The notes: generated by a model not told the origin, from the letters alone. A stretch of DNA of 64,000 nucleotides from Macrosoma leucophasiata (GCA_036365455.1 JAWQUS010000016.1:13105001-13169000); one strand, 5' to 3'. Positions 11,360 through 23,251 are shown, counted from the stretch's first letter. Program-made: numbers and translations.

Positions 11360-12848
11360 CCGCATTGGGTAAGGTTTATAGGTACCGTGCATCCAAATAA
11401 TGGCGAAAGCTATTTCCTGCGGTTGTTACTTCACACGGTCCGAGGCCCAATGTATTTCACTTTTCTGAGGACATTTGATGGCGTGGAGCATCCCACTTAC
11501 CGCGCAGCCTGCGTAGCACGTCACCTTCTCGACGGTTACCAAAACTGGGATTACACCCTCGCGGAGGCAAGCGTCAGTGACGGAGAAATATCGCCATCAT
11601 CTGTCTGAAGATTTTCTACGAGCTTTGAGACACGTGCTAATGGAGACGAAGTCGAAGTAACTAATGAACGCCTGTATTAGTTCATTTCAAGATGTGGTTA
11701 TTTTCACCACCGATTGAACTATCGAATATGGGTTACCAGCTCCCCAAATCATCACCTCATCAAGACCGTAGAAATTGGGAGTATAACGCTGAGACAAATT
11801 AAGATCCGGGCGAAATGACCATGTCGCTTTGTTCTATTCAGAGCAAAAACAAATATATGATACCGTCCTTTGAAAGCGTTGGGCAAAACCAGGGTAAAAT
11901 GATTTTCTCTTGGATTTTGGATACTCCTGGTGGAACAGGAAAAACATTTGTTACCTGGTCAGAACCCTGCAGGACATCCGTAGGAACGAAAGTGGGTGGT
12001 GTCACATTACATTAAACGCTTCCCGTGGTGACGCGAAAATCGAGGGCTGACGAGATGAATGCTTTGTTGAAACGATCTGAACGAGTTCGTCCCTACGCTG
12101 CGCTTGATCATTAATATGAGAACTCGGCTTGACGACAATGCACGTGCTCAACAATTTTCCGATATTCTTCTAAGTCTTCGCGGAAGCACTCTACCAGAAG
12201 AGAGAGGCAGGTGGTGGAGGTGGTGTTTCCAAAGTCTCTCGACAGAGATGTATCCAGGTGAGAAGAACTCATTCTCGGTGTCTACGGGGACATTAGTCGT
12301 ATACCGCACCAGCAGAATACGACGTTATGGGTGTGTAAGCGGGCCATTTTGACGCCCAAAAATGGTCAGGCTGCAGCAATTAATAGGCATTGAAGTGGTC
12401 TATACCTCCATAAATACTGTCGTCAGGCAAGATGACGCCACACATTATCCCATGGCATTTCTGAACTGCCTGTCAGCAAGCGGACTTCCATCGCATACCA
12501 TCAAGCTGAAGGTAGGTGTCCCGATTATGCTTCTTCGGAACTTATCTCCTCCGCAGTTGTATAACGGGACCCGGCATTGGCGAGGCAGTATTTATACCAC
12601 GCATTCCCCTCATACCGCATAACTACACATTCCAATTCAAGCGCGTACAGTTGAATGTTTGCTTCGCGATGACCATCAATAAGTCCCAGGGGCAGACACT
12701 GAGGTCAGCGGGTGTTAACCTCAGGACAAGTTGCTTCTCACACGGGCAACTGTACGTCGCTTGCTACCGCGTTACCAGTCCTGTCTCTTTTTACATTTTG
12801 GCCACTGGCAGAATAACTACCAACGTAGTTTATAGGAAAGTGTTGTAA
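11360..12848 (+). pseudogene. Helitron (Pif1-like) helicase, broken
   Basis: Frame-shifted pieces in order match the helicase half of a Helitron Rep/helicase protein. 11387-11608 has HPNNGESYFLRLLL and RTFDGVEHPTYRAAC. 11815-12015 holds the Walker A P-loop PGGTGKTF at about 11929. 12104-12202 has NMRTRLDDNARAQQFSDILL. 12516-12622 has LLRNLSPPQLYNGTR. 12630-12848 has MTINKSQGQTLRSAGVNL and SHGQLYVACYRV, the C-terminal helicase motifs. At least four frame breaks make it non-functional. The N-terminal Rep domain is absent. Confidence 0.88.
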
Positions 12849-13226
12849 GGTTTGATACCTTTGTACGTATTTTTACTCTGTTGTGTCCGGGAATATATTC
12901 CTGCATTATTTTCTCTATTTCCTTTAGTCACATCTTATGACTGAACTCAGCAGGATTCCCATATGACTCCCTTCACTTGCTTCGCTTGCAAAAAAACTTA
13001 TACTATTTTAAAAGTTGTTTGCTTATAATGCTAAAGCGACACTGGCATCTTAGGTATGTTTGGTGCTGTAGAGCCTCCATGCAGACGACGTTGCGGGCAT
13101 CTGCTAGTCTTCTATATGTATATATAATAATCAATTGCTGTTCGTTAGTCTCGCTAAAACTTGAGAATGGCTAAACCGATTTAGCTAATTTTGGATTTGA
13201 ATGATTTTTTAAAGTCCAGGGAAGGA

Positions 13227-13280
13227 TAATTTCTTCATATTTTCTTACCCTTGAAAGGGTAAGAAAATATGAAGAAATTA
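13227..13280. repeat. Perfect 26-bp hairpin within the Helitron 3' region
   Basis: Arms 13227-13252 and 13255-13280 are exact reverse complements with a 2-nt spacer (GA). The related tail at 52106-52344 lacks the palindrome, so it arose locally. Confidence 0.9.
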
Positions 13281-13505
13281 AAGGGGAATAAACATAATTT
13301 CATTTTCCCATACAAATAGTCCGTAGGTATATGTATATCAAACCTTTGACACACTATTTCATTCTGAGGCAATACGAAGTTTGCCGGGTCAGCTAGTATT
13401 AACAGGTAAGTCCTTCTGTTGTCAAATTGTTCATTAGTTTGAGTCTATGTTCGGATACCTGCAACAGCAATTGTAATCACACCTGTTACTGTAAATATAT
13501 TTTAA

Positions 13506-13690
13506 ACTAGCGGCTTGCACCGACTTCGCACGGATGCAATGAATGAAACGTAGCCTATATTGAAATATTGCCTCAGTGAAGTTGAAGCTTCCTAATGGTG
13601 CAAGAATTTTTTAAATCGGTCCTTAAGTTTTTGAGTGAAACAAACATACATACAAAAACACAAATGTTTCATTTTTATAATATTAGTATA
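13506..13690 (+). repeat. 190-bp ACTAGCGG-type lepidopteran repeat
   Basis: From ACTAGCGGCTTGCACCGACT to ATAATATTAGTATA. Same layout as the copies at 3999 and 25092. Confidence 0.55.
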
Positions 13691-14269
13691 GAAGAAAGTA
13701 TTTCAACTGTGTTTCATGGTGAAATACTGAGTAGGCTCTGCTTATTTGCCTATATACAATGCTCGCCACTGATAGATACATAAACCAAAAGTCCCAATAT
13801 ATTGCCACTCTCCAAAACCAATATCTTCTGCCTTTTTGTCAAAAGCAATGAGAGAGCAGAACATTTTCACCTCAACCGAAACGTCGTTGACTATTTTAAC
13901 TTTTTTCCATTATCGTTTAAATTTGCTAGATCCAATCTTTATTACAAATTTAGAGAAAGTTTCTCCCCAACTTGTTTCAAAATAAAACGGAACAACACAA
14001 TCAATCTGCGTTACAATAATGAATTAAATATAGTTTGCGACTTAATAGTTCTTTTTACTGCAGTATTCCCTGAACTCTTTTATTTGTCACCCTAGGGACA
14101 AATAAAAGAGCAGTCGGGAATAAAACAAAAGTTACTCGTTTTTATTGAATGTCTTGATAAATATGTAATGGCTTGCTACATACACTTCCCTACATGTAGT
14201 TACTTAAGTTAGTCCGCATTTGGGTGAATGATTTATGTATGACATACCATCATCATTTCAGCCGAAACA
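13691..14269. other. Intergenic; imperfect hairpin at 14061-14123
   Basis: Arms around CTCTTTTATTTGTC and GACAAATAAAAGAG form an imperfect stem. No gene seen. Confidence 0.5.
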
Positions 14270-14505
14270 TGTCCACAGCTGAACAAAAACCTCCCAAACA
14301 TTGCCGCCCTCAGCAATTGCTCGCAACCACCGCAAGTTCAACAGGACGTCGGTCAACCTCGTGCGGGTCCCACAAAATGGAAATATCCCAAAAGAATCAG
14401 ATATTAAGGATTTTGCACCGATATCTCTGATAACGTCTTATTTGGGAATTCAAAACAGGACCCCAGCGCAGGAGTGGGAGTTAGATTACGAAATGCCGTA
14501 GAAAT
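14270..14505 (-). mobile_element. Decayed copy of the tRNA-derived SINE at 63023-63336
   Basis: Blocks CACAAAATGGAAATATCCCA, ATATCTCTGATAACG and the degraded T-arm region near 14450 follow the same order as in the intact copy at 63 kb. Confidence 0.6.
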
Positions 14506-14953
14506 ATTCTGAAATATATATGAATCGTAATCCAGGTATTAAGTGTTGGTTAATGGTAGTATATTAGATATAAAATTAGCTTAACTATTATCACAATTAA
14601 AAACTAAGGGGGATCAATTAAAATGCCTGGTAAGTAGTAACATTTTGAAGAACACTATATTTATACATATAATACACTAATATTATAAAGAGAAAAACTT
14701 TCTTTCACTATGCGAAAGCTACATTATCCACAGGTAATATAAACTATATTTTATTTTGGAAAACATAGGGGTCCGTAAGATATTTGGGTTTATCGGACAC
14801 AAGGTGTAAAAAATCAACCAGAAAAGTTACTTTTTTTGTGTACACTGCCTAAACTATTAAAGATATCGAGGAAGGCTTGAGGCTATATCTGTAATCATCA
14901 TGCTAAGACGAATAGGAGAGGGTAGGTAACATTGCACCTGCGCGTAGCCGGGG

Positions 14954-15001
14954 CGATTATGTGTTTCTGATTGACAAATCGTAATCAGAAACACATAATC
15001 G
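14954..15001. repeat. Perfect 19-bp inverted repeat
   Basis: Arms 14954-14972 and 14983-15001 (CGATTATGTGTTTCTGATT and its complement) flank a 10-nt loop. Confidence 0.88.
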
Positions 15002-15074
15002 AATTTAACTGAAATTTCCATCGCTGTGCTATAGCGATAGTCAGCGATACAAATAATACTAATGGCAACCCTTG

Positions 15075-15310
15075 ATACATCCCACTGCTGGGTACGAGTC
15101 ACTCTCTTCTTGGGAGGAGGCCTAGAGCTTACTCCACCACATTGCTCCAATGCGGGTTGGCGGAGATAAGGGTTAGTAGTCAACCCGTTGTCGGATGTTT
15201 TCAAACCGCCCATAAGGCCTCCGACAAGGTTTATCGACTGCTATCTTTCGATAGCAACCGCGACCGACGGCCTAACGTGCCCTCCGAAGTACGGAAACGC
15301 GCATTTTAAT
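15075..15310 (+). mobile_element. Lepidopteran CCCACTGCTGGGTACG-type retroposon fragment
   Basis: Contains CCCACTGCTGGGTACGAGTC, CATTGCTCCAATGCGGGTTG and GACCGACGGCCTAACGTGCC, a phrase order commonly seen in moth and butterfly retroposons. No open coding sequence of its own. Confidence 0.55.
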
Positions 15311-15544
15311 TTGCCACTAGCGATCACCCATCACACACCCGACCGCGCCCGTATCGCTTAATCGAGTAGATCGCTTCCGATCTACACCAGCCGCAGGGCC
15401 ATGCGCGCTTCTCAGCGATACATATAAGTTATACGTTATAAGTTTCGTGGGTAATTTTTATGTTAATCCCTCAATAACCCACATTCACTTTACCGGAATA
15501 AAGCGTGTTCATAAATTAAAAAAAAAAAAGCTGTTAAGCCGACG

Positions 15545-15785
15545 AAATGAAGATTAACTATAGCCTGAAAGAGCCGGGATGTTCAATATTCATGCCGCGG
15601 CCTGGTGGTCGTTCCACCCGGGCCTCACACCGAGCAGAACACTCCACACCTAATTTCTAATCCAGTTGTTACCATATTATTTAGGACGATAACGTATCTT
15701 GTAAATTTGAAAGCTCCCTGGAGTGGAGTGAATATTGTAAGTTCATCTTAGTATCCAAATATTCACACGTCTGTACCTGCTACAT
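15545..15785. repeat. Direct repeat A, copy 1
   Basis: About 240 bp highly similar to 16337-16575 (shared GAAGATTAACTATAGCCTG, GGGATGTTCAATATTCATG, GTTCCACCCGGGCC). No transposon ends and no conserved long frame. Confidence 0.85.
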
Positions 15786-15869
15786 TATAGAATAGAATAG
15801 AATAATAAAACTTTATACATTATATGTTAATCTTTAACGTTTAGTATATATGAATACATGCCGTACTGT

Positions 15870-15965
15870 TATTCCTCTGTGTCGTACACAACCACTTGAC
15901 TGAATACTACCATTTAGCGGCTAGCGATTTATTCTAGGTAATGTGTCTACGTCCCGGGGGCCGAT
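15870..15965 (-). mobile_element. SINE family A fragment
   Basis: Diverged middle part, with GAATACTACCATTTAGCGGC as marker. Confidence 0.4.
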
Positions 15966-16131
15966 CACCTAACTCAAATGCTTTCGTTTAGCTTCCAATT
16001 ATGACACCATCTTGTCCGTTTCGTACCGCTTAACTTTTTCATGGAAGTGTTTTCATCCGCAGGTATACTACTTAACAGCAAAATGCTTTAATAGGCTGTA
16101 CCGAAATGACAAGATAGCGTCCTAAACGAAA

Positions 16132-16276
16132 GGCCCTGTAATTTCCGACACAGAGGCATAACACTCTAGGCCTCAGGAGTGATAACGCATCTGCATTTTG
16201 ACCTTGGTCTTTGTGTAAGTTTCTATAGGCTGCAGTCATCACTTACCATCAATGTGAACTGCATGCTTGTTTGCCA
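16132..16276 (+). mobile_element. SINE family A, 5'-truncated
   Basis: From GGCCCTGTAATTTCCG to TGCTTGTTTGCCA. Lies between the two copies of direct repeat A. Confidence 0.65.
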
Positions 16277-16336
16277 GGCGGTCGGCCCCCTGGACCGTCA
16301 TCACAAGAGCTCTACCATAAATTTCTGAATGATATA

Positions 16337-16575
16337 AATGAAGATTAACTATAGCCTGGAAGAGTCGGGATGTTCAATATTCATGACGCGGCTTGGTGGT
16401 CGTTCCACCCGGGCCCCACTCTGAGCAGAAGACTCAACACCTAATTTCTAATCCAGTTGTTATCATAATTTATTAAGGACGATAACGTATCTTGTAAATT
16501 TGAAAGCTCCCAGGGGAGGAATCAATACTGCAAGTTCATCTTATAATCCAAATGTTAACATGCCTGTACTATATT
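16337..16575. repeat. Direct repeat A, copy 2
   Basis: Second copy of the 15545-15785 segment, with scattered substitutions and small indels. Confidence 0.85.
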
Positions 16576-17039
16576 ACCCTCTATTATACCCTTATTGTCA
16601 CAAGACGACATTTAACACCAGATAAATAAATATTGCCTGCGTAATTTACATACGAGTAGGTATGTGTCATTCAAAATGCTACAGATTTTTAGTAACAGAT
16701 ATTTACTTGTTACTAAAAATGATATATAGTTTAGTCGGTTCCAGGCAATATATACCCCTCTGCCAACTAACCTGCAGTATTTGGACATGTAAAAAATAAT
16801 ACAAAAGGCAAAAGTATAGCGAAATTAAAAGGAAAACTATCACAGTTACGTTGGCATTACAACTTTACAAGTAATCCTCCATTAACTTACAAAATGTACC
16901 TACATGGAAAACAGAACCCTTCTACGCGTAGCATGAGCACTTGGTTGGATTAATAAATTGTTTACACATTACAAATTTCACACGAAGTTCATATGTTAAC
17001 CTACGACTTTAGAAATTAACAACATAAATTCAAAGCGGC

Positions 17040-17215
17040 TCGGCAAAAGTGTAGCTGCTACAATAACAGTTCTTACGTGTACTTAATACCTTACCGCAAC
17101 TGGGATTGTCTGATAATGGCTTGCCAACTGCTAAGTCGCTACACACCTAATTAACTCTCTCCAATTCATATTAAAAATTCATTATCTCGGTTCACCGTGA
17201 CACCATGATTGTTTT
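17040..17215. repeat. Direct repeat B, copy 1
   Basis: Shares CTACAATAACA, TTACGTGTA, CCGCAACTGG, CTGATAATGG and CCAACTGC in order with 17670-17840. Confidence 0.75.
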
Positions 17216-17669
17216 AGGTGAATAGCTAATTTGTTGGTTCTACAGGCTGTTCTAAAGATAATTTTGTTCTTCTATCACACCCTGTATTATTATTTGAGGT
17301 ATTGTTACAAAAATGATTTATAGCTGTTCTTATTTGAATGTTTTACTGTTTTACTTCTTCGAATGTGCATGTTCATTTAGTGTATTTAGACTAAAACTAA
17401 TTTTAATTGCACCCAAATCCATAATCATAAAGTATTAAAATCTTTTAAAATTAGTAAGATAAACTAAACTTTGTTAAAATGACTTAACGATTTTAAATAT
17501 TACTGTATGCAACAGATTATTCAATCAAATTAACAAACCCAAAGAAGAAAGAGCTTTGCGGTAAATGGTTTTTACATTACACATTTCCGTATTAGCTGCT
17601 GCTTTCGTATGCAAACCAGCGACTATATTTCGACGCGAAATGCAAATCTCCCGGCAAGCAAAAGGCTGG

Positions 17670-17840
17670 ATGTAGCCGCTATAATAACAATTGTTACGTG
17701 TATTCAGTACCTTGCCGCAACTGGAATGGCCTGATAATGGTCCGCCAACTGCCGCGTGGCTTCTGCACGCCTGATTAACTCTCGCTAATTCATATTGAAA
17801 ATTATTATCTATCTGTATTCACTGCAACAATGATTGTTAA
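17670..17840. repeat. Direct repeat B, copy 2
   Basis: More GC-rich version of 17040-17215. No coding or transposon signature seen. Confidence 0.75.
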
Positions 17841-19144
17841 TAAAATATGAAAGTGAGTATTTTCGGTCAATATCTAACGTATTACACACAGATTACGACA
17901 ATGTTGTCCATTTATATAAAATCTAACTTTTTCTTACAATTAATATTTACATAAAATACCATGTAACAATGAAACCTAAATATAATATAGCTATTATCTT
18001 TTGTTGGCCAAGTTGATATGATGTCAAGACGGATTTTTTTAGTGGAGAGGTGTAGAAATGTTGTTTGGGCAAATTACATAAGGTTTTTGATAACCTTGCG
18101 TTCTTCTCATCATTTCATCAATCTGTACAATTTATGAGCGTCTTATAAATGAGCAAAATAATTACGTCCGTGGACTATGTATGCATTACAAAGATTATAT
18201 CCAAATCCATCCACTCGTTTTTATCCAATCAAGTTTTGAAGAAAAACAATAAAGCTTTCGTTTTAATGCAATAGTAATCTTGAACCGTCATTTTAAAGTA
18301 TAACATATCATATAGGTTTTTAAAATGGCTTTTTAGTTATTTTGAAAAGAGTTAGAGACTTTTTAAAGATGATACAATATTATTCTGCGTCATTAAGGGA
18401 GAATACGCCATAATAGCATGGCGATAGTTTTACCGCAGGATCATGTAACCCACCACGCGTTGTTGCCTTTACTACTGTCCTATTGCACTAATGGAAGAAT
18501 TCTCCTCCACCAATGGGTGGTGGAGTCGTCAAGTCCCTACGCTTCCATACTCCATTCTAGTCCACACTTAAATATGTATGCGTTGCTAATGTTATATCAC
18601 ACCTTGTATTCCTATGCACAAACTCAAGGAAAGTGCACAATTAACATTGGGAAAATCAGTTTCTTTTATTTTACAGACTCGGGGCGTAATTTAACTACAA
18701 TGTATCGAACTGGGCATAAATAATTTGTTTAAATCCAGTAGGTATTCATTAGGAAAGACAAATGAAATCGCATTTCGTATAATTTAAAACGGATGCTTCG
18801 GAGATTGATAAAAAGAAAATGTTAACTTGAATAGGTAACTAATTGAGAGAAAATTATGTGTAGTTTCAAAAAATGATAAAAGCAATTCGAAAAGATAAGG
18901 ATTTGAATAATTTAAAAAACGTTTAGAATATTGAGTCATAAGCAATGAAATTCATGCCTTGCTTTAGTGTTCAAATGTCGGAACGTTTTACATTTATCAA
19001 CTTTATTCTTGTCAGTTATAAAACAACACCCGAATGAAAATTTAAAAGTACATTTTATCATTCTTGCGACCTAAGATACAATGTGTCTACATTACACCAT
19101 GGTATATGTTTGTTTCCGTAATTAATTGATAATTCCGTCAACCA
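17841..19144. other. AT-rich intergenic sequence
   Basis: A 101-codon plus-strand frame (18418-18723) is present but has no recognisable motif or splice context, so it is not called. Confidence 0.45.
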
Positions 19145-19439
19145 TTTTTTTTTTTTTTTTTTTATGTTTTAAAAGTGGCAAACAAGCGTGCAGTTCACAT
19201 TGATGTTAAGTGATGACTGCAGCCTATAGACACCCACACAATGACCAGAGGTCAAAATGTAAATGCGCTGCCACTCCTGAGGCATTAGGTGTTATGCCTC
19301 TGTGCCGGAAATTACAGAGCCGTACATTACCACCTGACCGGAACACGATAGTGCTGAACACTACCATTTAACGGCAAGTATATTAGGTAATGCGGTGGTG
19401 CCTACGCCCGCGAGCTCCGTCACTGGAGCTCTACCACCA
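19145..19439 (-). mobile_element. SINE family A, full length with long poly-T (minus poly-A)
   Basis: A 19-nt T-run at 19145-19163 is the poly-A tail of the minus-strand copy. The conserved 5' end is at 19439. Confidence 0.75.
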
Positions 19440-19540
19440 TAAATATCAAATAAGATATAAGTTGTAATAGTTTAAAAAAAAATGCTACAATGACAACTTG
19501 CTGCGACGGTACCTCGTTATCCAATGAATTTGTCCAATGC

Positions 19541-19845
19541 TATATACAAATAAATAAAATTGGAGTTTCTGTTTGTAATATAAAAATAACCGCTATTTAC
19601 TAAATGCATATGTACGCATACACGGTACATATAACAAAACAATTTTTTGTCTGTCTCTCTGTCTGTCTGTTTGGCGGGGCTAATCTTGGGAACGGCTGGA
19701 CCGTATTACGGGACTTTCACGGGCAGATAACTTATGTATCAAGGAGTAACTTAGGCTACTTTTATACTAGCTGCGACCACGACTTCGTCCGGGTAGACTG
19801 AACAATCACAAATACTCAGGCGGACGAAGTCGCGGGCACAGTTCG
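19541..19845 (+). mobile_element. Non-autonomous Helitron, TCTATACAAATAAA family
   Basis: Starts TATACAAATAAATAAAATTG, carries the CTGT-rich block at 19646-19672 and ends near GCGGGCACAGTTCG (degraded CTAG end). Its subterminal part forms a palindrome: CGACTTCGTCCG at 19779 against CGGACGAAGTCG at 19821. Confidence 0.6.
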
Positions 19846-20389
19846 TTCGAAATAAAAATATCGATTCTTATCCTATAATTTTTTTGATCTACAAATTTAT
19901 TTTTATTTTGTACGTATATATATTTTATGAAGCTACTAAGTAAGAAGAGTATCCACCAATGACAAGAAATATGTTTTGAAAAGCAAATAAAAAGGTGACA
20001 CTATGTATACTTACTATGAAAACTAATATGTATTTCAGTCAAAGTTTCAGAAGTCATAAGTTTTAACACGCAAAAAGGTCGAAAATGTAAGAACCCTCTA
20101 GATGTAACTCGTTTATGATTTAATATTCTAGATATCAGCTTTTTCAAAACTAACAGAATCGTGCTCAAAAGTTTCATATACCTAACAGATAATCTTAAAT
20201 TGAAATTATTACTAAAGTTAGTATAATATCTAAAAAGGATCAGCAAGTTCCAGTGACCTTTAGGCGTTGTTTCAAGTTCATGAGTTCATACCAAGTTTTC
20301 AGTTCGGAATGTACCTAACGATTATCAGTAGACGATTGACAATAGCTCGTTTTACTTAATAGCCGCAACGATTGGAACGCCCGCTGTAA

Positions 20390-20670
20390 AGGCCCGTAGT
20401 CGTCGCGAGCGATTGTTGGACGTCATAGATGACGTCACTGCTCGCTACCACATCGACCAGAAAATATTGGTCAGTCGGCGTGGGCTTTCACCAAAATTCG
20501 AAAAAAGAACGATTTCACTATGCCGCCATATAGTGAGCACAGAGCGCTCAAGATGTGCGTTCCACTTATAAGATTCGCCGACAACGCCCGCGCCCTTTTT
20601 ACGTTAGTGGAACGGCATTTTCAGCGGTCGTGGTCGCGGTTGTTGCAGTCGATTAATGGAACGTACCCCA
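20390..20670. repeat. Dispersed repeat shared with 2936-3155
   Basis: Same blocks in the same order on the opposite strand, with about 75 extra bases near 20520-20600. Ends near GTCGATTAATGGAACGT, which the other copy has as GTCGATTGATGGAACGT. Confidence 0.6.
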
Positions 20671-21972
20671 TATGACATTTTTATATTATACCATTCGAAT
20701 TAAAACATGGACGTAATTTTAAATATCTGTGAACAAAAATTTAAATTATGTTCTTTCTAAATTTTTCTGCAAGTTATCTGCATATATATGTGAGAATAAA
20801 AGGAGATTGGCGAAATTTGGCCCACGAACATACCGCGGACAGGAATGAAAGCTATATTAAATTAAATATCTTTTTTTTCCTTAAACATATGATTGCGGGA
20901 GATCCGAAACCGATGGGTTATGATATATAACAAAAAAAAGAAGTGCAACGATAAAAAAATGTCCTACCGCCATATTTAATAGGGATGCCAGTTATTGACA
21001 AAAAAATATTACTTATAAATCGATTTGAATCGTAAATACTCTGGAATCGATTCAGAGCAATACTTGAAATCTTTGAAAAATCCTGCCTGTTGGAACTTTA
21101 ATCGTAAATACACATATTATAGTTATGACGTTAAATAGTTTTGTTTAAATTCATTTTTGGTAACTTCACGTCCATTTTTCAAAGAAATAAGTTTTACAAG
21201 AATCGATAAAAATTGAACTTTACCTGTAAACCATAAACACTTATTCGATTAAATTGATTCTAAATTGGTATCCCTAGTTTTTGACAACTATGATTTTTGT
21301 TTTTGTTATTCGTTCTGCACTTGTGCTCCGTAAATACTGATAGCATTTTAGTTACTTTTTAGTGTTTTTGTATTAAATCTACGACCTGGCTTTTGTTTAA
21401 ATAAAAAGTGGACTCACGCTAATAGGGATATCAGTTCGAATAAGTATTCTCACTGTTCAAGCTTCTTGGAACATACATAGGTATTGTACCTACATGAGTA
21501 TTATACCTATTACATACTTAACAACATAACCTCAAATATCTTTGGATTCCCGTCGATTATGGTTTCTCCTATTTATTCTATGTAAATGGCATAATTTTAA
21601 GAGTATTTTAACAATATTACCATTCTGGTCCGCCAACCTTTCAGGTGGGTCGGACCTAGTATGGGCGTTCGCCGTCTCCTTTTCGTATTCCTACCTTTTT
21701 TTTTCTCTTTACATCCATAAAAAGTATTAAAAATAAAATATGTACGGAATAATTGTTTTGATTATTACCGAGTTCTATAATATCTACTTAGTACCGCACC
21801 ATGAATGGAAACATATTTTATTCGAATAAATATTTGACGACCCAGTTAATCCCGTGGCGTGTGACAACCGCTTGATTCAAGGGTCGCTTTGGACTTTGGA
21901 CGATTGATTCTTCTAACGAAAAAATCAAAATTAATTAAATAAATACAAACACAAAAACCTTATAATATATAA
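20671..21972. other. AT-rich intergenic sequence
   Basis: Nothing recognised apart from homopolymer runs. Confidence 0.5.
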
Positions 21973-23251
21973 GGTTGGGGAAAAAGTTTCTTCGCATTTT
22001 TTAAGATAATTCAAAACATTTTTTAATATAGTTTATTTAAATTTAACTAAAGTATGTATGTACCATTTTGTTCGATAACCTTTTGCCATCTTGTAGGTAG
22101 GGACATGATCCCATTGCTATAAACATTTTGGGACTTCTCATCAAAATACCGCGAGAAGTGGATTTGGCAGTCCTCTCGTGATGTTAACCTAACATTGCAT
22201 AAAGAATTCTGAAGAGACCGAAACAGGTGGAAATCTGAAGGTGCAAGGTAAGGACTATACGGCGGATGCATTAACACCTCCCAGCCAAACTCTCTTATTT
22301 TTTGCTGAGTGGCTATAGATGTGTGAGGTCTAACGTTATCATGATGAAACACCACACCCCTTCTGTTGATCAATTCCGGCCGCTTTCTCTCAACTTCTTG
22401 CTTTAATCTCATCAGTTGTTCGCAGTAGAGTTCAGAATCGATAGTCCTGCCTGGTGGTAATAGCTCATAATGAATAATGCCCTTCCAATCCCACCACACA
22501 CACAACATCACCTTATTGCGAGTTAATCCGGGCTTCGCCACAGTCTGTGAAGCCTGACCGGCCTTTGACCACGACCTTTTTCGCACGTTCTTGTCGTACG
22601 TGATCCACTTTTCATCACCAGTTATCAGCTTCTTCAAAAATGATTCGGTTTCATTACGTCGTAAAAAAGAATCACAAATGAGTATACGGTTCATTAGGTT
22701 TCTTTCAGTGAGCTCGTGAGGTACCCAAATATCGAGTTTTTTTTTGTACCCAGCTTTTTTCAAATGCGCCAAAACTGTTTTGTGATCAATTCTCAGTTCT
22801 TCAGCTACGTCGTAACTACTGATATGTCGATCTTGATCCACTTTTTCAAAAATGGCATCCATTTTATCCGTAATAGGGCGACCAGAGCGAGGTGCATCTT
22901 TGACATCAAAATTTCCGGATTGAAAACGCTTAAACCAAATTTGTGCTACTCTCACAGACACTGCACTAGGTCCATAAACATCGCAAATTTTTTTCGTAGC
23001 TTGCGTTGCATTTTTACCTTTTTTGTAGTAAAATTTTAAAATGTATCGAATTTCTTCATTAGATTCACTCATCTTGACAGTACGAAAAACAAATAAAAAT
23101 CACATATTTGCCTAATTTGAATTTGGAATTATGTTTTTAAAAATTTTAATTTTCAATGATACCAAAACCAGCCAGATACAAATACTACAGCCAAAGAGAT
23201 TTTATTACAAGTTCATACATACTATAATGCGAAAAGACTTTTTCCCCAACC
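21973..23251 (-). mobile_element. mariner transposon, copy 1, coding-intact
   Basis: Terminal inverted repeats begin GGTTGGGGAAAAAGT at both ends (about 26 bp, imperfect). At 1279 bp it has the usual mariner size. The expected TA flank is mutated here (AA left, TG right), whereas copy 2 keeps TA on both sides. It encodes one full-length transposase on the minus strand. Confidence 0.95.
22047..23072 (-). CDS. mariner transposase, full length (cecropia-like subfamily)
   Basis: A 341-residue frame starting at ATG 23072, the usual mariner length. It would cut and rejoin the element's own ends in the nucleus. The N-terminal half (1-115) is the two helix-turn-helix DNA-binding region, followed by the linker WVPHEL (116-121). 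The catalytic triad is complete: D153 in ITGDEKW, D245 in HHDNVRPH and D280 in APSD, with 34 residues between the last two (D,D34D class). One oddity is that the normally conserved SPDLAP motif reads SPYLAP. Overall wording (RSWSKAGQ, MHPPYSP) is nearest the cecropia mariners of moths. Activity is not shown. Confidence 0.95.
   Translation of the reverse strand: MSESNEEIRYILKFYYKKGKNATQATKKICDVYGPSAVSVRVAQIWFKRFQSGNFDVKDAPRSGRPITDKMDAIFEKVDQDRHISSYDVAEELRIDHKTVLAHLKKAGYKKKLDIWVPHELTERNLMNRILICDSFLRRNETESFLKKLITGDEKWITYDKNVRKRSWSKAGQASQTVAKPGLTRNKVMLCVWWDWKGIIHYELLPPGRTIDSELYCEQLMRLKQEVERKRPELINRRGVVFHHDNVRPHTSIATQQKIREFGWEVLMHPPYSPYLAPSDFHLFRSLQNSLCNVRLTSREDCQIHFSRYFDEKSQNVYSNGIMSLPTRWQKVIEQNGTYIL

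Larger units (their letters stand above)
10565..13396 (+). mobile_element. Decayed Helitron with helicase remnants
   Basis: Begins TCTATACATATAATAAAACA after an A and ends GTCAGCTAG before a T, as expected for Helitrons inserted between A and T. At 2.8 kb it is much shorter than autonomous Helitrons, and no Rep (HUH) nuclease domain is visible. Two internal direct blocks (10690-10950 and 10960-11250) share the TGTCTGT run and a GAAGCCAAA block, and palindromes lie at 11018-11080 and 13227-13280. The 3' portion (13110-13396) recurs at 52106-52344 and 48470-48705. Confidence 0.8.

Noticed and set aside
14857..15213. 118-codon minus-strand frame
   Set aside because: Covers a retroposon fragment and a hairpin; no domain and no splice signals.
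18418..18723. 101-codon plus-strand frame
   Set aside because: No motif, signal or flanking gene structure; plausible by chance.
22716..23039. 107-codon plus-strand frame
   Set aside because: Antisense shadow of the mariner transposase.
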